Source: an uncultured Selenomonadaceae bacterium
Lineage (GTDB): Bacteria; Bacillota; Negativicutes; Selenomonadales; Selenomonadaceae
Direction: 5' to 3'
DNA length: 9,295 nt
NCBI GenBank assembly: GCA_945637225.1
Contig: CALZDE010000071.1
Span: forward strand, 1-9,295
Below the pieces are notes generated by a model. It was given only the letters and a program-made list of their open reading frames with translations. It was not told the origin of the DNA and made no database searches. This document shows positions 1-6,154 of the stretch, in pieces (position 1 is the stretch's first letter; each line of letters opens with the position of its first letter). Made by a program: the position numbers and the translations under genes.

Positions 1-534
1 GTAGTCGATGCCGACAGGACACCTGGTCAGGCGAATACCTTCCGGTTCGTGAGCGATGCTCAGGAGCTGGGTGCTACTCACGACAGCTATTCATTTGATG
101 GAGATATAATCGTGGAAGGTGAGGTTACTGGTACAGGTCTTTCCTATCGTGTTTCAGGCACCATTTCCTGCACGAAGTCCTTCGACTGTGACCACTGCTT
201 AGAGCATACTGTTCAGGAGCAGGTTCATGAGTTCAGAGAGGATTTTCGCCAGGGCAGTGAGGCCGATGATCCAAAGTCACTTCAGGGAGAGCGTGAGTTT
301 TCCATGAATGACAGTGAGGATGTAAGCTATTTCTCCGGTGAAACCATTGATTTGGCTCCACTGGTAAGGGATACCTTGCTGGCGGCTCAGCCACTGAGTA
401 ACGTCTGCAGGGAAGATTGCAAAGGTTTGTGCCTCGTGTGTGGCGCGAACTTAAATCAGGGAGATTGCGGTTGCGACAGGTTTATACCTGACCCACGACT
501 GGCTGCCTTGAAGGATTTTTTTAAGAATAGTTGA
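1..534 (+). CDS. yceD: YceD/DUF177 family protein, 5' end outside the window
   Basis: This is a small accessory protein of the YceD (DUF177) family, usually encoded just upstream of rpmF. The family has been linked to 23S rRNA and 50S ribosome accumulation, but the exact role here is inferred. The reading frame is open from base 1, and the residues before the GTG at 49 fit the family N-terminus (a P-G followed by a short F-x-F strand). The gene therefore starts before the window and the GTG at 49 is probably internal. Visible family features are the V-E-G-E-V-T-G-T-G strand and a CDHC pair near the middle. The C-terminal cysteine-rich tail (C-x3-C-K-G-L-C-x2-CG-x-NLN, then CGC) looks metal-binding. 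177 residues are visible, close to a full-length family member. The rpmF start lies 70 nt downstream, consistent with co-transcription. Confidence 0.88.
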   Translation, partial: VVDADRTPGQANTFRFVSDAQELGATHDSYSFDGDIIVEGEVTGTGLSYRVSGTISCTKSFDCDHCLEHTVQEQVHEFREDFRQGSEADDPKSLQGEREFSMNDSEDVSYFSGETIDLAPLVRDTLLAAQPLSNVCREDCKGLCLVCGANLNQGDCGCDRFIPDPRLAALKDFFKNS

Positions 535-553
535 TATGTTGTGTGCCCCGTTG

Positions 554-603
554 CAGGATACTTATCTAAAAGCGGTTGGCATGTTTTAAGGAGGTGTATC
601 CTG
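554..603 (+). promoter_or_regulatory. Long-range inverted repeat enclosing the rpmF ribosome binding site
   Basis: CAGGATAC at 554-561 is exactly complementary to GTATCCTG at 596-603, which ends one base before the rpmF ATG. The 34-nt loop contains the AAGGAGG site at 588-594. A weaker inner pairing is possible between TAAAAGC (567-573) and GC/TTTTA (579-588), with an ATG bulge. In mRNA this could hold or expose the ribosome binding site. No T-tract follows, so it is not a terminator. A regulatory role is inference only. Confidence 0.35.
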
Positions 604-604
604 A

Positions 605-784
605 ATGGCAGTTCCAAAGCGTAAAATGTCCAAGGCTCGCCGTGATTCTCGTCGTGCTAATTGGAAGTTGGAGGTTCCAGGTTTCGTAGAGTGCCCACAG
701 TGCCACGAGCCTAAGATGCCTCATCATGTATGCACAGAGTGCGGTTATTATGACGGCAAAGAGGTTATTACCCAGGCCGAGTAA
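605..784 (+). CDS. rpmF: 50S ribosomal protein L32 (bL32)
   Basis: This encodes L32, a structural protein of the large ribosomal subunit. The 59-residue product begins MAVPKRKMSKARRDSRRANW, the standard bL32 start. It has a zinc-ribbon with four cysteines as C30-x2-C33 and C43-x2-C46, so this is the zinc-binding (C+) form. Length is normal for the family. The ATG at 605 is set by a near-perfect AAGGAGGTG at 588-596, 8 nt upstream. It follows the YceD gene, the usual pairing, and is followed by an intrinsic terminator that separates it from plsX. The ORF is shorter than common ORF-calling cut-offs but unmistakable. Confidence 0.98.
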   Translation: MAVPKRKMSKARRDSRRANWKLEVPGFVECPQCHEPKMPHHVCTECGYYDGKEVITQAE

Positions 785-794
785 TTATCTGACG

Positions 795-830
795 ATGAGC
801 AGGGTATTTTGACATATCCTGCTTATTTTT
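795..830 (+). terminator. Intrinsic terminator after rpmF
   Basis: The arm at 795-807 pairs with 814-826 over 13 positions, with a core of AGCAGG (798-803) and CCTGCT (818-823), two G-U pairs and a 6-nt loop (808-813). A T-run at 826-830 follows directly. It lies 10 nt after the rpmF stop and should end, or partly end, the YceD-rpmF transcript. Confidence 0.75.
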
Positions 831-841
831 GTGAAAAAAAT

Positions 842-887
842 AGTGTAAAAAGTCAGAAAATTTTTTATTATTGACTGTAAAGACACT
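842..887. promoter_or_regulatory. Interrupted dyad, candidate operator upstream of plsX
   Basis: AGTGT (842-846) and AGTCA (851-855) are mirrored by TGACT (872-876) and ACACT (883-887), nearly symmetric around position 864. The centre is an A/T run. The right arm contains the -35 element of the first candidate plsX promoter, so a bound protein there would block it. It does not resemble the FapR consensus I know, and no regulator gene is in the window. The function is inferred. Confidence 0.3.
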
Positions 888-898
888 TTTTTTATAAA
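871..898 (+). promoter_or_regulatory. Candidate promoter P1 for the plsX operon
   Basis: TTGACT at 871-876 (5 of 6 to consensus) and TATAAA at 893-898 (5 of 6) are separated by 16 nt. An ATAAATTTAT palindrome (894-903) overlaps the -10. P1 lies between the rpmF terminator and plsX, where a housekeeping promoter is expected. Confidence 0.5.
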
Positions 899-904
899 TT
901 TATC

Positions 905-933
905 TTGCGTTTTTCTCAATATTTCTGTATAAT
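905..933 (+). promoter_or_regulatory. Candidate promoter P2 for the plsX operon
   Basis: A perfect TATAAT -10 at 928-933 has TTGCGT at 905-910, 17 nt upstream. The -35 matches poorly (3 of 6). Transcription would start near 940, giving a leader of about 35 nt before plsX. P1 and P2 could be tandem alternatives. Confidence 0.5.
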
Positions 934-961
934 GAATAGTAGCGTAAAGTTTAGATATCAC

Positions 962-967
962 AGGAGG
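962..967 (+). promoter_or_regulatory. Ribosome binding site deciding the TTG start of plsX
   Basis: AGGAGG lies 8 nt before the TTG at 976. No ATG or GTG in the same frame fits the family N-terminus, so this site supports the UUG start. Confidence 0.8.
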
Positions 968-975
968 ATTGAGCT

Positions 976-2076
976 TTGATTATTGCGTTAGATGCAATGG
1001 GCGGTGATCATGCTCCGGAACAGATTGTTCTGGGGGCGGTACAGGCCGTAACAAAATATGACTGCTCCATTGTCCTGGTGGGAGACAAGACACAGATTAT
1101 GGAAGTTCTGTCGTCTGCTTCCGGGGTTAATAAGAACAAAATTACTGTAGTAGGGGAGCATTCTGCCGAGGAAACTATTGAGGATGTAATAGAAAGAACT
1201 GGCAGGGAAAATGGCTGGCTGATTGTTCAGCATACTACACAGGTAATTGAGATGGGTGAGCACCCAGTAGAGGCTATGCGTAAGAAAAAAGATGCCTCTT
1301 TAGTGGTTGCTACAAGACTGGTGAAGGATAAAATTTGTGATGGCGTAATTTCCGCTGGCAGTACGGGCGGAGCAACAGCCATAGCACAGATTCTGCTTCG
1401 CAAAATAAAGGGCATAGATAAGCCTTCTATTGCTACACCACTACCTAGCGAGCATGGAGTAACTCTTCTGCTGGATTCTGGTGCTATTGTAGATAGTAAG
1501 CCTCGTGATCTTACTCAGATGGCATTGATGGGTTCTATTTATGCTGAATATGTATTTAATATAAAGACCCCTAGAGTCGGCCTGCTGAATATCGGCGAGG
1601 AAGAAACTAAGGGAAATAAGAAAATGCTGGCCACTTATCCGCTTTTAAAGCAGATGACTACTATCAATTTTATTGGTAACGTAGAGGGGCGCGATATTCC
1701 CAAAGGAACTGTCGATGTAGTGGTTTGTGACGGTTTTGTTGGAAATATTGTGCTGAAATTTGCAGAGGGACTGACTAAGACCATGTTTGCCCTCATAAAA
1801 GATGCCATTAAGAATGCTGGTATATTGGCAAAGCTTGGTGCTATGCTGATGATGCCTGCACTGAAAAATTTGGCTAAAAGGCTGGATGCAGATGAGTATG
1901 GCGGTGCACCTTTATTGGGTGTCAATGGCTGCTGTATTATCTGTCATGGTTCATCAAATGCGAAATCAATTTGCAGCGCCGTTGGTGTTGCTAATGGATA
2001 TGTAAAAAATAACGTCCTTGCTCACATCAAGGAGAGTCTTGAGAAGGAGGAGATGCTGAAGAATGACAGCGAATAA
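976..2076 (+). CDS. plsX: Phosphate acyltransferase PlsX
   Basis: PlsX converts acyl-ACP and phosphate to acyl-phosphate, which PlsY then uses to acylate glycerol-3-phosphate. It works at the membrane surface and links fatty acid to phospholipid synthesis. Visible signatures are LDAMGGDHAP (residues 5-14), SAGSTGG (126-132), IKGIDKP (144-150), PRVGLLNIGEEETKGN (199-214), NFIGNVEGRDIPKG (231-244), CDGFVGN (251-257) and the C-terminal GGAPLLG and HGSSNAK. At 366 residues it is longer than the usual 330-345. About 26 extra residues lie near 56-81, before the IVQHTTQVIEMGEHP segment. The usual D-V-G-A-N motif reads D-S-G-A-I (167-171). The start is TTG, supported by the AGGAGG site and by the family N-terminus. 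The 3' end overlaps fabH by 14 nt, so translation may be coupled. Confidence 0.95.
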   Translation: MIIALDAMGGDHAPEQIVLGAVQAVTKYDCSIVLVGDKTQIMEVLSSASGVNKNKITVVGEHSAEETIEDVIERTGRENGWLIVQHTTQVIEMGEHPVEAMRKKKDASLVVATRLVKDKICDGVISAGSTGGATAIAQILLRKIKGIDKPSIATPLPSEHGVTLLLDSGAIVDSKPRDLTQMALMGSIYAEYVFNIKTPRVGLLNIGEEETKGNKKMLATYPLLKQMTTINFIGNVEGRDIPKGTVDVVVCDGFVGNIVLKFAEGLTKTMFALIKDAIKNAGILAKLGAMLMMPALKNLAKRLDADEYGGAPLLGVNGCCIICHGSSNAKSICSAVGVANGYVKNNVLAHIKESLEKEEMLKNDSE

Positions 2077-3070
2077 TAATTATGCGGTGGGATTTCTAGG
2101 CACAGGCTATTATCTCCCAGAAAAGGTTTTAACTAATGCAGATTTAGAAAAAATTGTAGAAACCAGTGATGAGTGGATCACTGAGCGTACCGGTATTAAG
2201 GAACGCCGTCTGGCAGAAGATGATGTACCTATGTCTACATTGGCTCAGAAGGCTGCTGAAAGGGCACTGGAAAATGCTGGTGTCAAAGCAGAGGAATTGG
2301 ACCTTATTATTGTAGCCACCTTAACTTCGGATCGAATTATTCCTTCTACTGCATGTATGTTACAGACAAGATTAGGCGCTACACATGCAGCGGCTTTTGA
2401 TTTATCTGCTGCGTGCTCTGGCTTTGTGTATGCCGCTATGACTGCATCACAGTTCATTAAGACAGGCGTATATAAGAAAGCTCTGGTAGTAGGCGCAGAG
2501 ACTCTTTCCAAGTACATCAACTGGGAAGACCGTAACACCTGTGTCCTTTTTGGTGATGGTGCTGGTGCAGCTGTACTGGGCCAGGTAGAGGACGGTTACG
2601 GAATTTTGAGCTTTGATTTGGGAAGTGATGGTTCTGGCGGCGATGCTATTCAGATTCCATCCAGTGGCAGTCTGATGCCAGTTTCTAAGGAAAGCATTGA
2701 TAAGAGATTGAACCTCATCCACATGGATGGACGTGAGACTTTTAAATTTGCTGTTAAGGCTATGGGCCGTACCGTAGAAACTTCCCTGAAAAAGATAGAT
2801 ATGCCAAAAGAGCAGATCGACTGGCTGGTGCCTCATCAGGCTAATATCCGTATAATCCAGTCAGCCGCCAAGAGACTGTCAATGCCTATGGAGAAAGTTG
2901 TGGTAAACATCCATAAGTATGGCAATATGTCTGCAGCCTGCATTCCTATTGCATTGGCTGAGGCAGCAGCTGAGAAGCGTTTCAAAAAGGGTGACATTGT
3001 TGCGCTTTCAGGCTTCGGTGCAGGCCTTACATGGGCTTCCTGCATCATGAGATGGTCTAAGGAGGACTAA
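2063..3070 (+). CDS. fabH: 3-oxoacyl-ACP synthase III (FabH)
   Basis: FabH starts each fatty acid by condensing an acyl-CoA primer, usually acetyl-CoA or a branched acyl-CoA, with malonyl-ACP. The 335-residue protein has normal length. The Cys-His-Asn triad is visible as Cys118 in SAACSGF, His258 in VPHQAN and Asn288 in HKYGNMSAA. WITERTGIKERR (38-49), FGDGAGAAVLG (163-173) and the terminal GFGAGLTW (317-324) are further signatures. Primer preference cannot be read with confidence. AAGGAGG at 2044-2050, inside the end of plsX, precedes the ATG by 12 nt. The gene overlaps plsX and is followed 1 nt later by fabK, so the three form one translational block. Confidence 0.97.
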   Translation: MTANNNYAVGFLGTGYYLPEKVLTNADLEKIVETSDEWITERTGIKERRLAEDDVPMSTLAQKAAERALENAGVKAEELDLIIVATLTSDRIIPSTACMLQTRLGATHAAAFDLSAACSGFVYAAMTASQFIKTGVYKKALVVGAETLSKYINWEDRNTCVLFGDGAGAAVLGQVEDGYGILSFDLGSDGSGGDAIQIPSSGSLMPVSKESIDKRLNLIHMDGRETFKFAVKAMGRTVETSLKKIDMPKEQIDWLVPHQANIRIIQSAAKRLSMPMEKVVVNIHKYGNMSAACIPIALAEAAAEKRFKKGDIVALSGFGAGLTWASCIMRWSKED

Positions 3071-3071
3071 C

Positions 3072-4019
3072 ATGTTTGAGAATAATGAGATTTGTAAGTT
3101 ATTGAATATCAAATACCCTATTTTTCAGGGTGGTATGGCTTGGATTGGTACTGCAGAGCTGGCATCAGCAGTTTCTAATGCTGGCGGTCTTGGTATCATC
3201 GGTGCTGGTCATATGCCACCAGATATTTTGCGTGCTGAAATTCATAAGGCAAAGCAGTGGACTGATAAGCCATTTGGCGTAAACATTATGCTGATGTCTC
3301 CTTTTGTTAAGGAAGTTATGCAGGTAGTTGTTGAGGAAAAGCTGGCAGTTGTTACCACTGGTGCTGGTAATCCTGGCGAGTACATTCCTGCTCTGAAGGA
3401 AGTTGGCACTAAGGTTATTCCAGTAGTAGCTTCCGTAGCACTGGCTAAGCGTCTTGAGCGTATCGGCGTTGATGCAGTTATCGCGGAGGGTACTGAGTCC
3501 GGTGGCCATATCGGTGATATCACTACTATGGCATTAGTTCCACAGGTAGTAGATGCAGTTAATATTCCTGTTATTGCAGCTGGCGGTATTGGTGATTCCC
3601 GTGGTATTGCGGCAGCTTTTGCTCTGGGTGCTAACGGTGTACAGATGGGTTCCCGTTTCGTAGTTTCTGAGGAGTGTATTGCTCATGAGAACTACAAGAA
3701 CCTCGTTTTAAAGGCAAAGGACCGTTCTACTGTTGTTACTGGCCGCAGCACTGGTCATCCAGTACGTGTTATCAGCAATAAGATGACTCGTGAGTATGCT
3801 GAGCTTGAAGCAAACAATGCTACCGTAGAAGAGTTAGAGAAGTTCGGTGCAGGCCGTCTCAACATGGCTACTCATAAGGGTGATGTAGAGAATGGTTCTG
3901 TAATGATTGGACAGATTTGTGGTATGTTCCAGGAGATCAAGCCTGTAAAGACTATTATAGAAGATCTGGTAGGCGGCTTAGAGGGTTCTATTGCAGCTAT
4001 TGGTGCAAATCTGAAGTAA
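3072..4019 (+). CDS. fabK: Enoyl-ACP reductase II (FabK), FMN-dependent
   Basis: FabK reduces trans-2-enoyl-ACP to acyl-ACP, the last step of each elongation round, with FMN and NAD(P)H. It replaces FabI in many Firmicutes and is known to be insensitive to triclosan. The 315-residue protein is a single TIM barrel of the FabK/nitronate-monooxygenase family. It shows YPIFQGGMAW (15-24), GGLGIIGAGH (38-47), KPFGVNIML (66-74), TTGAGNP (95-101), the histidine-bearing ESGGHIG with His146, IPVIAAGGIGD (165-175), the FMN-phosphate loop GVQMGSRF (189-196) and GSVMIGQI (275-282). No cysteine cluster is present, unlike the second paralogue at 6155. AAGGAGG at 3059-3065 sits inside the end of fabH, 6 nt before the ATG. 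No fabI is visible. Confidence 0.96.
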   Translation: MFENNEICKLLNIKYPIFQGGMAWIGTAELASAVSNAGGLGIIGAGHMPPDILRAEIHKAKQWTDKPFGVNIMLMSPFVKEVMQVVVEEKLAVVTTGAGNPGEYIPALKEVGTKVIPVVASVALAKRLERIGVDAVIAEGTESGGHIGDITTMALVPQVVDAVNIPVIAAGGIGDSRGIAAAFALGANGVQMGSRFVVSEECIAHENYKNLVLKAKDRSTVVTGRSTGHPVRVISNKMTREYAELEANNATVEELEKFGAGRLNMATHKGDVENGSVMIGQICGMFQEIKPVKTIIEDLVGGLEGSIAAIGANLK

Positions 4020-4040
4020 TAATATTTTTGTTTAATAATG

Positions 4041-4046
4041 AAAGGA
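4041..4046 (+). promoter_or_regulatory. Ribosome binding site deciding the fabD start
   Basis: AAAGGA lies 6 nt before the ATG at 4053. An in-frame ATG at 4038 overlaps the upstream edge of this site and has no site of its own, so 4053 is preferred. Confidence 0.65.
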
Positions 4047-4052
4047 CTTATT

Positions 4053-5003
4053 ATGGGTAAGTTAGCATTTGTATTCCCTGGTCAGGGTGCTCAGAAAGTG
4101 GGCATGGGCAAGGATTTTTATGATAACTCTGAGATTGCACAGAGACTGTTTAAGGAAGCTGATGAAGCGCTGGGCTATTCTATTATGAATATGTGCTTTG
4201 AAGGTCCTGAGGAAGATTTAAAGCTGACTGCTAATACTCAGCCTGCTATCCTTACCATGAGCGTTATTGCTTATGAGCTGTTAAAGGAAAAGGGCATTGA
4301 GCCAGAAATCGTTGGCGGTCACAGCTTAGGCGAGTACTCTGCACTTGTTGCAGCTGGCGTTCTTGATTTTAAGGATGCAGTTCTGCTCGTTCATAAGCGT
4401 GGCCAGTACATGCAGGAAGCTGTTCCTGTAGGTGAGGGCGGTATGGCCGCTATCATCGGTGTTGACCGTGATAAGATTATTGAGGTATGTGCTGAGGTTT
4501 CCAAGGGTGGCGACAAGGACGTAGTACAGGCTGTAAACCTGAACTGCCCAGGACAGACCGTTATTGCTGGTGCTACCGCTGGTGTTGAGAAGGCTGTAGA
4601 GCTGCTCAAGGAGGCTGGTGCTAAGAAGGCTGTTATCCTGCCTGTAAGTGCACCTTTCCATAGCACACTGATGAAGCCTGCTGCTGAGAAGTTAGCTGCA
4701 GAGCTGGATAAGGTAGAGCTTCATGATGCTAAGGTTCCAGTTGTTGCAAACGTAAACGGCAAGCTGGAGACTAAGGCTGATGAAATAAAGAAGGCACTGG
4801 TTGCTCAGGCTGCAAGCCCTGTTCTTTGGGAGGACTGTGTAGCTGAGATGCTCAAGTTTGGTGCTGATACTTTGGTAGAGGCTGGCCCTGGCAAGACTCT
4901 CTGTGGCTTCAATCGCCGTATTGACAAGTCCATTAAGAGCCTGAATGTTGAGGATTTAGCTTCTTTAGAAAAGACTGTTGCTGCATTGCAGGGAGAAGAA
5001 TAA
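4053..5003 (+). CDS. fabD: Malonyl-CoA:ACP transacylase (FabD)
   Basis: FabD transfers malonyl from CoA to the phosphopantetheine arm of AcpP, supplying the extender unit for FabH and FabF. Starting at 4053 the product is 316 residues and begins MGKLAFVFPGQGAQ, the family N-terminus. An in-frame ATG at 4038 would add five residues but lacks a ribosome binding site. Catalytic features are Gln11 in the GQGAQ oxyanion loop, Ser91 in GHSLGE, Arg116 in HKRGQ and His203 in SAPFHS. NCPGQTVIAG (164-173) and the C-terminal EAGPGKTLCGF (276-286) are also typical. It follows fabK after 33 nt and precedes fabG by 2 nt. The gene order fabK-fabD-fabG is common in Firmicutes. Confidence 0.96.
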   Translation: MGKLAFVFPGQGAQKVGMGKDFYDNSEIAQRLFKEADEALGYSIMNMCFEGPEEDLKLTANTQPAILTMSVIAYELLKEKGIEPEIVGGHSLGEYSALVAAGVLDFKDAVLLVHKRGQYMQEAVPVGEGGMAAIIGVDRDKIIEVCAEVSKGGDKDVVQAVNLNCPGQTVIAGATAGVEKAVELLKEAGAKKAVILPVSAPFHSTLMKPAAEKLAAELDKVELHDAKVPVVANVNGKLETKADEIKKALVAQAASPVLWEDCVAEMLKFGADTLVEAGPGKTLCGFNRRIDKSIKSLNVEDLASLEKTVAALQGEE

Positions 5004-5005
5004 TT

Positions 5006-5749
5006 ATGATGTTAGAAGGAAAGACTGCCCTGGTTACTGGTGCGTCCCGTGGTATTGGCAAGGCAATTGCCCTGCGTTTAGCTAAGGAAGGCGCAAATAT
5101 AGCTATTAACTTCGCGGGTAATGTTGCTGCTGCTGAAGAGGTAAAGGCTGCTATCGAAGCTGATGGCGGTAAGGCAATTCTCGTGCAGGCTGATGTTTCT
5201 GACAGTGCTGCAGTGGATGCGATGGTAAAGACTGTAGTTGATACCTTTGGCGGTATTGACATTTTGGTAAATAACGCTGGCATCACCAGAGATGGTCTCT
5301 TGATGCGCATGAAGGAAGAGGATTGGGATGCAGTTCTCAATACCAACTTAAAGAGTATCTTCCTCTGCACCAAGGCTGTATCCAAGCTGATGATGAAGAA
5401 GCGTTCCGGACGTATTGTCAACATGTCCTCTGTTGTAGGTGTAAATGGCAATGCTGGACAGGCAAATTATTCAGCTGCAAAGGCTGGTGCCATTGGATTC
5501 ACTAAGTCCATGGCTAAGGAATTGGCTGGCCGCGGTATTACCGTTAACGCAATAGCTCCTGGTTTTATTCAGACAGATATGACCGCAGTTCTGCCAGAGG
5601 CAGTTAAGGAGTCTATGGCAAAGAGTATTCCTTTGGGACGTTTAGGTGCTCCAGAGGATATTGCAGGGACAGTTCTGTTCCTGGTTTCTGATTGTGCATC
5701 TTATATTACAGGTCAGGTCATCAACGTAGATGGTGGCATGGTTATGTAA
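5006..5749 (+). CDS. fabG: 3-oxoacyl-ACP reductase (FabG)
   Basis: FabG reduces 3-oxoacyl-ACP to 3-hydroxyacyl-ACP with NADPH. It is a classical short-chain dehydrogenase of 247 residues, normal for FabG. The nucleotide-binding TGASRGIG is at 11-18 and NNAG at 89-92. The catalytic tetrad is Asn114, Ser142, Tyr155 and Lys159, in the typical NMSSVVG and GQANYSAAKAG context. NAIAPGFIQTDM (181-192) and the C-terminal YITGQVINVDGGMVM confirm FabG rather than another dehydrogenase. Two adjacent ATGs (5006 and 5009) are possible starts. The first is better spaced from GGGAG at 4991-4995, inside the end of fabD. The dehydratase that would follow (fabZ) is not in this window. Confidence 0.96.
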   Translation: MMLEGKTALVTGASRGIGKAIALRLAKEGANIAINFAGNVAAAEEVKAAIEADGGKAILVQADVSDSAAVDAMVKTVVDTFGGIDILVNNAGITRDGLLMRMKEEDWDAVLNTNLKSIFLCTKAVSKLMMKKRSGRIVNMSSVVGVNGNAGQANYSAAKAGAIGFTKSMAKELAGRGITVNAIAPGFIQTDMTAVLPEAVKESMAKSIPLGRLGAPEDIAGTVLFLVSDCASYITGQVINVDGGMVM

Positions 5750-5774
5750 TATGTATAGATGATGAATCTACGAG

Positions 5775-5783
5775 AGGAGGTGA
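5775..5783 (+). promoter_or_regulatory. Very strong ribosome binding site of acpP with two overlapping ATGs
   Basis: AGGAGGTGA is fully complementary to the 16S rRNA 3' end. The acpP ATG is at 5791, 10 nt after AGGAGG. A second, out-of-frame ATG at 5787 lies only 6 nt after it and opens a five-codon frame (MYVYF) stopping at 5804. The family N-terminus fixes 5791 as the acpP start. Confidence 0.8.
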
Positions 5784-5790
5784 ACGATGT

Positions 5791-6021
5791 ATGTCTACTT
5801 TTGAGAAAGTAAGAGATATCGTAGTTGAGCAGTTAAGTGTTGAGGCTGACGAGGTTGCAATTGAGTCTACCTTCATCGATGATTTAGGTGCAGATTCTTT
5901 GGATATTGTTGAGCTTATCATGGCATTTGAAGAGGAGTTCGGCATTGAGATTCCAGACGAGGCAGCTGAGAAGATCAAGTCCGTTCAGGATGTTGTGACC
6001 TACATAGACCAGAACAAGTAA
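5791..6021 (+). CDS. acpP: Acyl carrier protein (AcpP)
   Basis: AcpP carries the growing acyl chain on a 4'-phosphopantetheine arm and is the shared substrate of every Fab enzyme here and of PlsX. The 76-residue protein is standard in length and very acidic. It begins MSTFEKVRDIVVEQL. Ser36 in the D-S-L motif (LGADSLDIVEL) is the attachment site, followed by the FEEEFGIEIPDE helix region and a C-terminal VQDVVTYI helix. A longer open frame runs upstream into fabG, but its extra codons are unlike ACP. The gene lies 41 nt after fabG and has the strongest ribosome binding site in the window, as expected for an abundant protein. A terminator follows 19 nt after the stop. Confidence 0.98.
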   Translation: MSTFEKVRDIVVEQLSVEADEVAIESTFIDDLGADSLDIVELIMAFEEEFGIEIPDEAAEKIKSVQDVVTYIDQNK

Positions 6022-6040
6022 GTTTTTGTGTCTGACCTAA

Positions 6041-6078
6041 AGAGAGTCCCGTGGATAGTTTTGTTCGCGGGATTTTCT
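6041..6078 (+). terminator. Intrinsic terminator after acpP, probably partial
   Basis: The arm at 6041-6055 can pair with 6064-6078 over 15 positions, with core TCCCG (6047-6051) and CGGGA (6068-6072), several G-U pairs and an 8-nt loop. The T-rich 3' arm (TTTTCT, 6073-6078) acts as the U-tract. The G-U pairs and short T-run suggest incomplete termination, so some fabF transcription could come from readthrough. Confidence 0.6.
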
Positions 6079-6093
6079 GAAGGTAGGAAATAC

Positions 6094-6124
6094 TTGACAG
6101 GCTCGCATTGTGCGGGTGTATACA
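6094..6124 (+). promoter_or_regulatory. Candidate promoter P3 for the second flavoenzyme-fabF-rnc unit
   Basis: A perfect TTGACA is at 6094-6099. The -10 is less clear: TGTATA at 6117-6122 gives a 17-nt spacer and TATACA at 6119-6124 gives 19 nt. A short CGCA/TGCG dyad (6104-6114) lies in the spacer. It sits just after the acpP terminator, which favours a real internal promoter. Confidence 0.45.
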
Positions 6125-6142
6125 TCCATGATATCCATGAAT

Positions 6143-6148
6143 GGAGGA
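6143..6148 (+). promoter_or_regulatory. Ribosome binding site deciding the TTG start at 6155
   Basis: GGAGGA lies 6-7 nt before TTG 6155. The upstream in-frame GTG at 6110 has no such site, falls inside the candidate promoter, and would put this sequence inside the gene. Confidence 0.8.
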
Positions 6149-6154
6149 ATTATC

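Noticed and set aside
971..986. Resemblance of the plsX start region to a FabT half-site (TTTGATTA)
   Set aside because: Only one half matches, it overlaps the start codon, and the matching second half is missing.
2447..2836. A 129-residue open frame on the minus strand inside fabH
   Set aside because: Shadow of fabH with no recognisable domain and no promoter or ribosome binding site.
4933..5451. A 172-residue open frame on the minus strand
   Set aside because: It lies fully antisense to the end of fabD and to fabG, both of which carry intact catalytic motifs. Its composition is what a biased coding strand gives in reverse, and I see no ribosome binding site or domain.
5692..5790. N-terminal extension of acpP from an ATG inside fabG
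   Set aside because: The extra residues come from the alternate frame of fabG and do not resemble ACP. The strong ribosome binding site at 5775 and the ACP N-terminus fix the start at 5791.
6110..6154. GTG start at 6110 for the second flavoenzyme
   Set aside because: No ribosome binding site. It would place the GGAGGA site inside the gene and overlaps the candidate promoter. TTG 6155 gives the family N-terminus.
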